Of a DNA stretch of 64,000 nucleotides, positions 57,162 to 64,000 are shown piece by piece. The stretch covers positions 434,001 to 498,000 of the forward strand of contig NZ_PQGA01000003.1 in NCBI RefSeq assembly GCF_002917095.1, given 5' to 3'. The stretch comes from Paraburkholderia eburnea. Its GTDB lineage: Bacteria > Pseudomonadota > Gammaproteobacteria > Burkholderiales > Burkholderiaceae. Position 1 is the first letter of the stretch; each line of letters begins with the position of its first letter. The position numbers were made by a program, and so were the translations under genes. The notes beneath the pieces are model-generated. The model ran no database searches and was not told where the DNA came from. It worked only from the letters and a program-made list of their open reading frames with translations.

Positions 57162-58217
57162 ATGACGCCAACCATCAAGGATGTCGCCGCACACGCCGGT
57201 TTTTCGATTGCCACCGTTTCACGGGCAATCAACGCGCCGCATACGGTCAATCCCGTCACGCTCGCCAAGGTTCAGCAAGCGATCGATGCGCTCAAATTCC
57301 GCCCGAACCCGATCGGCCGCCAGTTGCGCGGCGAGCGCACGCGCCTGATTGGCGTGGTGCTGCCCACGCTGGCCAATCCCGTCTTCGCGGAATGCCTGCA
57401 AGGCATCGACGAACTCGCTTCGGCACAGGGCTTTCGCCTCATGCTGATGACGACGCAGTACGACGCCCAGCGCGAGCGCCACGCGATTGAAACGTTGCGC
57501 GCGCAACGGGTAGAAGGCCTGATCCTGACGGTCGCCGATGCCGACACCCACCCGCTGCTCGACGATATCGATGCCGACGGCCCGCTCTACGTGCTCATGC
57601 ACAACGACACCACGCGTCGTCCCTCGGTGTCCGTCGACAATCACCAGGCTGCCTGCGACGGCGTGCGCATGCTGATCGCGCACGGCCACCGGCGCATCCT
57701 GATGCTCGCGGGCACCCTCGCCGCCTCCGACCGCGCGCGGCAGCGCTACGCGGGTTACGCCCACGCGATGGAGCAGGCCGGCCTCACGCCCGCGCCCCCG
57801 CTCGAAATCGATTTCAACGCCGAGAACCTCGCGCCCTCGGTGCTCGCGCATCTGAGCACCGGCCCCGCGCGCCCCACGGCGCTTTTCTGCAGCAACGATC
57901 TGCTGGCGATGGTGGTGATGCGCGGGCTGTGCCGCGCGCGCCTGCGGGTGCCGCACGACATGTCGATACTCGGCTTCGACGGTCTCGCGATGGGCGAGTT
58001 GCTCGCGCCGCCGCTCGCGAGCATCGGCACGCCCAACGGCGAGATCGGCCGCGCCGCCTGGCAGCGTCTGATGGCGCGCATCAGCGGCGAATACGTGGGG
58101 CCGACGCTCGATCTCACGCTACCGCACACGCTGCGCCAGGGCGGCACGATCTCGGCAATCGCGACGGGTGTAAGCGTGCCGGGGCGCGACGTGACGCGCG
58201 GCGATGCGCTCATCTGA
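57162..58217 (+). CDS. LacI-family transcriptional regulator
   Basis: 351 residues. The HTH is TIKDVAAHAGFSIATVSRAI, followed by the hinge helix region LRGERTRLIGVVLPTLANP and a periplasmic-binding-protein-like effector domain (FCSNDLLAMVVMRGL; ILGFDGLAMGELLAPPLAS). It most likely controls the ABC importer operon that starts 97 bp downstream, and itself through the AAACGTTT site. The effector is unknown. Confidence 0.93.
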   Translation: MTPTIKDVAAHAGFSIATVSRAINAPHTVNPVTLAKVQQAIDALKFRPNPIGRQLRGERTRLIGVVLPTLANPVFAECLQGIDELASAQGFRLMLMTTQYDAQRERHAIETLRAQRVEGLILTVADADTHPLLDDIDADGPLYVLMHNDTTRRPSVSVDNHQAACDGVRMLIAHGHRRILMLAGTLAASDRARQRYAGYAHAMEQAGLTPAPPLEIDFNAENLAPSVLAHLSTGPARPTALFCSNDLLAMVVMRGLCRARLRVPHDMSILGFDGLAMGELLAPPLASIGTPNGEIGRAAWQRLMARISGEYVGPTLDLTLPHTLRQGGTISAIATGVSVPGRDVTRGDALI

Positions 58218-58314
58218 CCCGGCAGTATCCGCAACGCTTCGCCGGACCGCGCGCATTGAAGGATCGCGCGCGGTTCAGCCCAACTCCGCACCGCATCCGA
58301 CCAGGAGACCCGAC

Positions 58315-59346
58315 GTGATACGCCGCTTCGCCCTCGCCGCCAGCACGGCGCTCAGCCTCGCGTTCGCGCCGGCCATCAGCTTCGTGGCATCGACGCCCGC
58401 TTACGCCGATGAAACCGCCATCTGCTACAACTGCCCGCCCGAATGGGCCGACTGGGCCAGCCAGATCCAGGCGATCCAGCGCCAGACCGGGATCCGCGTG
58501 CCGTTCGACAACAAGAACTCGGGCCAGTCGATTGCGCAATTGATGGCCGAGCAGAAAAGCCCGGTCGCCGACGTCGTCTATCTGGGCATCTCGTCCGCCT
58601 TCCAGGCGAAGGACAAAGGCGTGATCGCGCCGTACAAGCCCGCGCACTGGGACGACATCCCCGCGAATCTCAAGGACCCGCAGGGCTACTGGTTCGCGAT
58701 CCACTCGGGCACGCTCGGCTTCTTCGTCAACAAGGACGCGCTCGACGGACGGCCGGTGCCGCGCTCGTGGGCGGACCTGCTCAAGCCCGAATACAAAGGC
58801 ATGATCGGCTACCTCGATCCATCGAGCGCCTTCGTGGGCTACGCGGGCGCGGTCGCCGTGAATCTCGCGCTCGGCGGCACGCTCGACAACTTCCAACCCG
58901 GCTTGACCTGGTTCAGCAAGCTCAAGGCGAACCAGCCGATCGTGCCGAAACAGACCGCTTACGCACGCGTGCTCTCGGGCGAGATTCCGATCCTGCTCGA
59001 CTACGACTTCGACGCCTATCGCGCGAAATACAAGGATCACGCCAACGTCGAATTCGTGATTCCCGCCGAAGGAACGATTTCCGTGCCCTACGTGATGAGC
59101 CTCGTGAAGAACGCGCCGCATGGGCAGAACGGCAGGAAAGTGCTGGATTTCGTGCTCTCGGACCACGGCCAGAAGCTGTGGGCCAATGCGTATCTGCGCC
59201 CCGTGCGCGCGAGCGCGCTGTCGCCGGAAGCAGCCGCGAAGTTCCTGCCCGCGAGCGACTATGCGCGCGCGAAGCCGGTCGATTTCGCGAAGATGGCGGT
59301 CCAGCAGCAGGCTTTCGGCGAGCGCTATCTGCAGGTCATGCACTAG
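58315..59346 (+). CDS. ABC transporter periplasmic substrate-binding protein
   Basis: 343 residues from a GTG at 58315, chosen because CCAGGAGACC precedes it and a signal peptide follows (FALAASTALSLAFAPAI ... TPAYADE). The mature protein is a type II solute-binding protein of the Fe3+/polyamine/phosphonate-like group (FVNKDALDGRPVPRSWADLL, LKPEYKGMIGYLDPSS, YGEIPILLDYDFDAYR-like). The ligand cannot be read directly, but the operon ends with a GpdQ-like phosphodiesterase, so an organophosphate is a reasonable guess. First gene of the operon. Confidence 0.88.
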   Translation: MIRRFALAASTALSLAFAPAISFVASTPAYADETAICYNCPPEWADWASQIQAIQRQTGIRVPFDNKNSGQSIAQLMAEQKSPVADVVYLGISSAFQAKDKGVIAPYKPAHWDDIPANLKDPQGYWFAIHSGTLGFFVNKDALDGRPVPRSWADLLKPEYKGMIGYLDPSSAFVGYAGAVAVNLALGGTLDNFQPGLTWFSKLKANQPIVPKQTAYARVLSGEIPILLDYDFDAYRAKYKDHANVEFVIPAEGTISVPYVMSLVKNAPHGQNGRKVLDFVLSDHGQKLWANAYLRPVRASALSPEAAAKFLPASDYARAKPVDFAKMAVQQQAFGERYLQVMH

Positions 59347-59383
59347 CCCACGGGGCGTTTTCATCTATCCACTGCCATCGTTC

Positions 59384-60208
59384 ATGCACGATCTCACCTT
59401 TCCGCTGCGCTGGCGCGTGGCGCTCGTCGCGCCCGCGCTCGCGGTATTTCTCGCCTTCTGGCTGCTGCCGATGGTGGCGCTCGTCCAGGTCAGCGCCGAC
59501 GGCCATCTGGTCGCGACTTATCGCGCACTCCTGACTAATGGCCGCTACATGACGAGCCTGCTGGAAACCGTGCTGCTCTCGGCGGCGGTTACGCTAGCGA
59601 CGCTCGTGCTCTCCACGATCTGCGGCATGCTGCTCGCGCGCCGCGAATTCCCCGCGCGCCGCGTGCTGGTGGCGCTGCTGACGTTTCCGCTCGCGTTTCC
59701 GGGCGTGGTGGTGGGCTTCATGGTCATCATGCTCGCGGGGCGCCAGGGCTTGATCGGCGCCCTTGCGCTGCGCCTCGCGGGCGAGCGCTGGGTGTTCGCC
59801 TATTCGATGGCGGGCCTGTTCGTGGGCTATCTGTACTTCTCGATTCCGCGCGTGATCGTCACGGTGATGGCAAGCGCCAGCCAGCTCGACGCCTCGCTCG
59901 AAGAAGCGGCGCGCTCGCTCGGCGCATCGCCCTGGCGCGTGACGCGCGACGTCATCCTGCCCGCGCTCACGCCGGGTCTGATCGCCGCCGGGGCCGTGTG
60001 CTTCGCGACCGCGATGGGCGCATTCGGCACCGCCTTCACGCTCGCCACCGATATCGACGTGCTGCCCATGACGATTTACACGGAGTTCACGCTTAACGCC
60101 AACATGGTGACAGCGGCGGGACTTTCGATCGTGCTGGGCGTGGTGACGTGGGCGGTGCTGACGCTCGCGCGCAGCCTCACGGGCGCGTCCGTCGCGGCGA
60201 CGGCATGA
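59384..60208 (+). CDS. ABC transporter permease 1
   Basis: 274 residues from MHDLTFPLRWRVALVAP. About six transmembrane helices and the EAA loop EEAARSLGASPWRVTRDVIL, which docks to the ATPase. It overlaps the next permease by 4 bp (ATGA). With the second permease it forms the membrane channel of the importer. Confidence 0.9.
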   Translation: MHDLTFPLRWRVALVAPALAVFLAFWLLPMVALVQVSADGHLVATYRALLTNGRYMTSLLETVLLSAAVTLATLVLSTICGMLLARREFPARRVLVALLTFPLAFPGVVVGFMVIMLAGRQGLIGALALRLAGERWVFAYSMAGLFVGYLYFSIPRVIVTVMASASQLDASLEEAARSLGASPWRVTRDVILPALTPGLIAAGAVCFATAMGAFGTAFTLATDIDVLPMTIYTEFTLNANMVTAAGLSIVLGVVTWAVLTLARSLTGASVAATA

Positions 60209-61116
60209 ACGCGGTGCCCCGCAACGAAGGTAAGGACGGCGGCGTGAACGCCTTCGCTACGTCGGACGCAACCAGCACGCGCCGGCGGCTCTCGCTGCCC
60301 TCCACGCGCGCCTGGCTCGCGGCTGCGCAATGGTTCGTCACGCTTGCCACCAGCGCGTTTCTCGTCGTGCCGGTCGTGATGTCGATCGTCGCGGGCCTCA
60401 CCGTGAACTACTTTCGCGGCGTCGCGAGCGGCCTCACGCTGCGCTGGCTCGACGAAGTCTGGACGCAGTATCACGACTCGGTCTTCCTGTCGCTCGAAGT
60501 GGCCGCCGCCACTCTCGCGATCACGCTCGTGACCGGCGTACCCGCTGGCTACGCGCTCGCACGCAGCCGCACGCGCCTCTCGCGCCTGATCGAGGAACTG
60601 CTCGTGATGCCGGTCGCGCTGCCCGGACTCGCGTCCGCACTGGCGCTGCTGGTGGTCTATGGCGGATTCCCGGCGTTTCGCATGAGCGCGGCCTTCATTG
60701 TGGTCGGCCACGTGATCTTCACGCTGCCGTTCATGGTGCGGCCCGTCAGCGCCGTGTGCGCCGCCGCGGATCTGCGCACGCTGGAGGAAGGCGCGGCGAG
60801 CCTCGGCGCGAGTTTCATGCAGCGCTTTTTCACGATCGTGCTGCCCAACGCGCGGCCCGGCATCCTGGCGGGCGCGCTCGCGGTGCTCACGCTCTCGATC
60901 GGCGAATTCAACCTCACGTGGATGCTGCACACGCCCGATACGAAAACGCTGCCCGTCGGTCTCGCCGATACCTATGCCTCGATGCGTATCGAAATCGGCA
61001 GCGCCTACACGATTCTCTTCTTCGCGATGACCATGCCGCTACTCGTGGCGATGCAATGGCTCGGCGCGCGCACGCCCGGCACCGCAAAGATGCGCACTCA
61101 TCAGGATTCCCAATGA
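60205..61116 (+). CDS. ABC transporter permease 2
   Basis: 303 residues from ATG 60205 (MNAVPRNEGKDGGVNAFATS); the start overlaps the previous stop by 4 bp. There are about six transmembrane helices and an EAA loop (LEEGAASLGASFMQRFFTIV). A hydrophilic N-terminus of ~45 residues precedes the first helix. It forms the heterodimeric membrane part of the importer and overlaps the ATPase gene by 4 bp. Confidence 0.9.
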   Translation: MNAVPRNEGKDGGVNAFATSDATSTRRRLSLPSTRAWLAAAQWFVTLATSAFLVVPVVMSIVAGLTVNYFRGVASGLTLRWLDEVWTQYHDSVFLSLEVAAATLAITLVTGVPAGYALARSRTRLSRLIEELLVMPVALPGLASALALLVVYGGFPAFRMSAAFIVVGHVIFTLPFMVRPVSAVCAAADLRTLEEGAASLGASFMQRFFTIVLPNARPGILAGALAVLTLSIGEFNLTWMLHTPDTKTLPVGLADTYASMRIEIGSAYTILFFAMTMPLLVAMQWLGARTPGTAKMRTHQDSQ

Positions 61117-62153
61117 AGCTCGATTCGATGCCGATCACCCTTACGCAGTGCGGCAAAACCTTTCGCGGCACGCGCGTGCTGGAGCCGCTCGATCTCTCGA
61201 TCGGCGCGGGCGAAACGCTCGTATTGCTCGGCCCTTCCGGTTGCGGCAAGACCACGATGCTGCGCCTGATCGCCGGTCTGGAGACGCCCGATGCGGGCGG
61301 CCAGGTGCGCTTTGGCGACGACGATGTCACCGCCCTGCCCATCGAGCGCCGCAAGGTCGGCATGGTGTTCCAGAATTACGCGCTGTTCCCGAACCTCAAC
61401 GTGCGCGGCAACATCGGCTACGGTCTGAAGATCGCGCGCGTGAGCGCCGCCGCCGCGCGCGAGCGCGTGGACGAACTGCTCGCGATGATGCGTCTGCAAG
61501 CGCATGCCGACAAACCCATCGGCCAGCTTTCGGGCGGTCAGCGCCAGCGCGTCGCGCTCGCCCGCGCACTGGCGCCGCGTCCGCGCGTGCTGCTGCTCGA
61601 CGAGCCGCTCACGGCCCTCGATGCGCGGCTGCGCGATACGCTGCGCGGCGAGATGAACGCGCTGCTGCGCGAACTCGGCGTGACGACCGTGTACGTCACG
61701 CACGACCAGGCCGAGGCGATGGAGCTGGGCGAGCGCGTCGTCGTCATGAGCGCCGGGCGCATCGAGCAGATCGGCACGCCGCGCGAGATCTACTATCGGC
61801 CCGCCAGCCGCGTGGTCGCGCAATTCGTCGGCACGCTCAACCGGATCGCGGGACAATGGCGCGACGGCGCGCTCGTCACCACGGGCGGCAAGCTCGACAC
61901 CCACACGACACGCTCGCCGGGCCCCACCGAACTCTTCTTCCGCCCCGAAGACGCCACCCTCGCCGATCCGGCCCACGCCCCGCTGCGCGGCGTGATCGAA
62001 CAATCGACTTTTCTGGGCGAGCGCACGCGGCTCACCGTCCGCGGCGCCGCGCCCGACACGCTCCTGGTCGATGTCGCGGGCCGCATCGAACTCGCGCGCG
62101 GCACGCCCGTGGGCATCGCCATCGAGCCGCAAGCGCTCATCGCGCTCGCGTAA
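61113..62153 (+). CDS. ABC transporter ATP-binding protein
   Basis: 346 residues from ATG 61113 (MKLDSMPITLTQCGKTFRG). Walker A is GPSGCGKTT, the signature LSGGQRQRVALARAL and Walker B VLLLDEPLTALD; the C-terminal TOBE region marks the PotA/UgpC/FbpC-type importer ATPases. Its start overlaps permease 2 by 4 bp. The final gene of the unit, a phosphodiesterase, begins 33 bp downstream. Confidence 0.93.
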   Translation: MKLDSMPITLTQCGKTFRGTRVLEPLDLSIGAGETLVLLGPSGCGKTTMLRLIAGLETPDAGGQVRFGDDDVTALPIERRKVGMVFQNYALFPNLNVRGNIGYGLKIARVSAAAARERVDELLAMMRLQAHADKPIGQLSGGQRQRVALARALAPRPRVLLLDEPLTALDARLRDTLRGEMNALLRELGVTTVYVTHDQAEAMELGERVVVMSAGRIEQIGTPREIYYRPASRVVAQFVGTLNRIAGQWRDGALVTTGGKLDTHTTRSPGPTELFFRPEDATLADPAHAPLRGVIEQSTFLGERTRLTVRGAAPDTLLVDVAGRIELARGTPVGIAIEPQALIALA

Positions 62154-62186
62154 TTTTTACCATCGAGCTTAATTTCCGAGGTCACC

Positions 62187-63014
62187 ATGCTGCTCGCGCA
62201 AATCAGCGATCTGCACATCAAGGAACCGGGCGCGCTCGCCTATCGGCGCGTCGATACGGCCGCGCGTCTCGCGCGCACCGTCGCGCGTCTGAATGCGCTC
62301 TCGCCGCGCCCCGACGCGGTGCTCGTGACCGGCGATCTGGTCGATCGCGGCCATGCCGACGAATACCGCCATCTCAAGACCCTGCTCGCGCCGCTGGACA
62401 TCCCGTGCTGGCTGCTGATCGGCAATCACGACGGCCGTGAAGGGCTGCGCGAAGTCTTTCCCGAGCGCACCGAACTCCACTCGGGCGGCGAATTCGTGCA
62501 GTACGCCGCCGATCTCGGGCCGTTGCGCCTGATCGCGCTCGATTCGATGACGCCGGGCCAGAGCGCGGGCACACTCTGCGCCGCGCGCCTCGCCTGGCTC
62601 GCGCAGCAGCTGGAGGCGGCGCGCGGACGACCCGTAATCGTCGCGCTGCATCATCCGCCCTTCGATTGCGGCATTGGCCATATGGACGCGATCCGTCTGG
62701 ACGACACCGCCGCGCGCGCGCTCGAAGCGCTGATCGCGCGCCATCCGAACGTCGAGCGCGTGCTCTGCGGTCACGTGCACCGGCCGATCTTCGTGCGCTT
62801 CGGCGGCACCATCGCGAGCGCGGTGCCGGCGCCCGCGCATCAGGTCACGCTCGATCTCGCGCCCGACGCGCCTTCGACCTTCACGCTGGAGCCGCCAGCG
62901 TTCGCGCTGCATCACTACGACGCGGCGCGCGGCATCGTGACCCATCACGCCTACGTGGACGACGCCGACGGCCCCTACCCGTTCCACGGGCCTTCGGGCG
63001 AGCTGATCGCCTGA
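62187..63014 (+). CDS. GpdQ-like metallophosphodiesterase
   Basis: 275 residues, nearly the length of the Enterobacter glycerophosphodiesterase GpdQ (274). The N-terminus MLLAQISDLHIKEPG, then DAVLVTGDLVDRG, LLIGNHDGREGL, ALHHPPFDCG and CGHVHRPI give all metal-binding motifs of the class III phosphodiesterase fold. GAGGTCACC upstream offers a modest ribosome-binding site. Its position as the last gene of the importer operon suggests it cleaves the imported diester in the cytoplasm. cAMP phosphodiesterase activity is an alternative. Confidence 0.87.
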   Translation: MLLAQISDLHIKEPGALAYRRVDTAARLARTVARLNALSPRPDAVLVTGDLVDRGHADEYRHLKTLLAPLDIPCWLLIGNHDGREGLREVFPERTELHSGGEFVQYAADLGPLRLIALDSMTPGQSAGTLCAARLAWLAQQLEAARGRPVIVALHHPPFDCGIGHMDAIRLDDTAARALEALIARHPNVERVLCGHVHRPIFVRFGGTIASAVPAPAHQVTLDLAPDAPSTFTLEPPAFALHHYDAARGIVTHHAYVDDADGPYPFHGPSGELIA

Positions 63015-63113
63015 CGAGCCTGGCCGCGAGCAGGCCGGGGAATCACACCCGTCATGCACATCGCGTCCGAAGCGCCGCCAGCACGATCGCACGCGCTCCG
63101 GTATGATCGGCAC

Positions 63114-63150
63114 GCCCGGACCGGCCTTCGCCTTGGCCGGGCGGTTTTTT
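63114..63150 (+). terminator. Terminator after the importer operon
   Basis: A GC-rich stem (CCGGCC/GGCCGG, 63121-63126 with 63135-63140, with alternative outer GCCCGG/CCGGGC pairing) followed after GCGG by TTTTTT. A TATGAT (63102-63107) just before it may be the -10 box of the MFS gene, in which case the hairpin would be in its leader. Confidence 0.55.
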
Positions 63151-63190
63151 CGTCCCGGCGGGCCTCGCCCGCGCTCGTGCCCTCGTGCCC

Positions 63191-64000
63191 ATGTCCACCA
63201 AACCCGATTCCGCATCCGCTGGCGAAAGCCAGTCGCTGCCCGGCCTGTTGCTTCTGCTCGCGACCATCGCGGGCATCTCGGTCGCGAACATTTATTACAA
63301 CCAGCCGCTGCTCGACGATTTCCGCCGGACCTTCCCGGCCGGCGCGGCGTGGATCGGCGCGGTGCCCGCCTCGACCCAGCTCGGCTACGCCGCGGGCATG
63401 CTGCTGCTCGCGCCGCTCGGCGACCGGTTCGACCGCCGCCGCATCATCCTCATGCAGATCGGCCTGCTGTGCATCGCGCTGCTCGCCGCCACCTTTGCGC
63501 CCTCCCTGCCCGTGCTGATCGGCGCGAGTCTCGCCATCGGCATTCTGTCCACGATCGCGCAGCAGGCCGTGCCGTTCTCGGCCGAACTCGCGCCGCCCGA
63601 AGCACGCGGTCGCGCGGTCGGCACCGTGATGAGCGGGCTGCTGCTCGGCATCCTGCTCGCGCGCACGGCGGCGGGTTTTGTCGGCCAGTATTTCGGCTGG
63701 CGCGCGGTGTTCGGCGCGTCGATCGTCGCGCTGCTGGCGCTCGCGGTGGTCATCATCAAGAAACTGCCGAAGAGCCAGCCGACCTCGACGCTCAGCTACG
63801 CCAAACTGCTCGGCTCGATGTGGCACCTGACGGTGGAATTGCGCGGCTTGCGCGAAGCGTCGGCCACCGGCGCGTGCCTGTTCGCCGCGTTCAGCCTCTT
63901 CTGGCCCGTGCTCACGCTGCTGCTCGCGGGCGAGCCGTTCCATCTCGGCCCGCAGGTCGCGGGGCTGTTCGGCATCGTCGGCGCGGCGGGTGCGCTCGCG
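63191..64000 (+). CDS. MFS transporter, N-terminal part (runs off the window)
   Basis: 270 codons to the window edge. The N-terminal half of a 12-TM major facilitator is clear: ISVANIYYNQPLLDDF, GYAAGMLLLAPLGDRFDRRR and SAELAPPEARGRAVGTVMSG with the motif A-like RGR. The INIYYNQPLL signature is common to a DHA1 group of drug or sugar-efflux-like transporters in Burkholderia. Substrate unknown. It stands alone after the importer operon. Confidence 0.88.
   Translation, partial: MSTKPDSASAGESQSLPGLLLLLATIAGISVANIYYNQPLLDDFRRTFPAGAAWIGAVPASTQLGYAAGMLLLAPLGDRFDRRRIILMQIGLLCIALLAATFAPSLPVLIGASLAIGILSTIAQQAVPFSAELAPPEARGRAVGTVMSGLLLGILLARTAAGFVGQYFGWRAVFGASIVALLALAVVIIKKLPKSQPTSTLSYAKLLGSMWHLTVELRGLREASATGACLFAAFSLFWPVLTLLLAGEPFHLGPQVAGLFGIVGAAGALA

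Overview
The window is high-GC DNA packed with ordinary chromosomal housekeeping genes. Gene content and protein sequences point to a betaproteobacterium of the Burkholderiaceae, most like Paraburkholderia, Burkholderia or Caballeronia: a phasin, a PDH complex with a lipoyl-E3, an iscRSUA-hscB order, glnA-ntrB-ntrC and a FixLJ-like pair beside aceE. This assignment is inference from sequence familiarity, not from a search. No prophage, insertion sequence or CRISPR array was seen.

Layout. 1-3045: Fe-S cluster operon on the minus strand (iscR-iscS-iscU-iscA, then the start of hscB), with two IscR-type operators over the iscR promoter. 3.1-7.4 kb: a low-molecular-weight tyrosine phosphatase, a tiny membrane protein, and a lactate-utilisation-type pair (lutA, lutB) divergent from an IclR regulator; no lutC is present. 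7.4-8.25 kb: a two-gene module resembling toxin-antitoxin (HicA-like small protein plus HTH protein) with a palindromic operator on its promoter. 8.4-11 kb: a penicillin-binding protein and a phasin. 11.2-17.6 kb: the pyruvate dehydrogenase genes aceE, aceF and lpdA (minus). 17.8-21 kb: a PAS histidine kinase and FixJ-type regulator. 21.3-26.8 kb: folD, oligopeptidase A, a cytosine-deaminase-like amidohydrolase and an Asp/Glu racemase. 26.9 kb: initiator tRNA. 27.1-32.6 kb: PadR regulator with a large palindrome facing nitronate monooxygenase, a DsbA-fold isomerase, exonuclease III and a prolyl oligopeptidase.

32.7-37.6 kb: nitrogen control (ntrC, ntrB, glnA) with a sigma-54 promoter and three NtrC-like sites upstream of glnA. 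37.7-42.3 kb: rhodanese, CinA-type protein, EI24/CysZ-type membrane protein, sterol-desaturase-family protein and a YVTN beta-propeller. 42.5-48.6 kb: a very large HrpA helicase divergent from argA, both apparently reading from one palindromic -10 box without leaders. 48.7-54.7 kb: Fe(II)-trafficking protein, ProP-type transporter with a long leader that may give a small RNA, phosphodiesterase, flavin oxidoreductase plus cupin, and a GST. 55.2-56.1 kb: two small exported proteins.

56.6-57.0 kb holds the most striking element: a tRNA-Leu(UAA) gene split in its anticodon loop by a 326-nt group I intron. 57.2-63.0 kb: a LacI regulator and a tightly overlapping ABC importer operon ending in a GpdQ-like phosphodiesterase, suggesting uptake and cleavage of an organophosphate diester. 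The window ends inside an MFS transporter gene.
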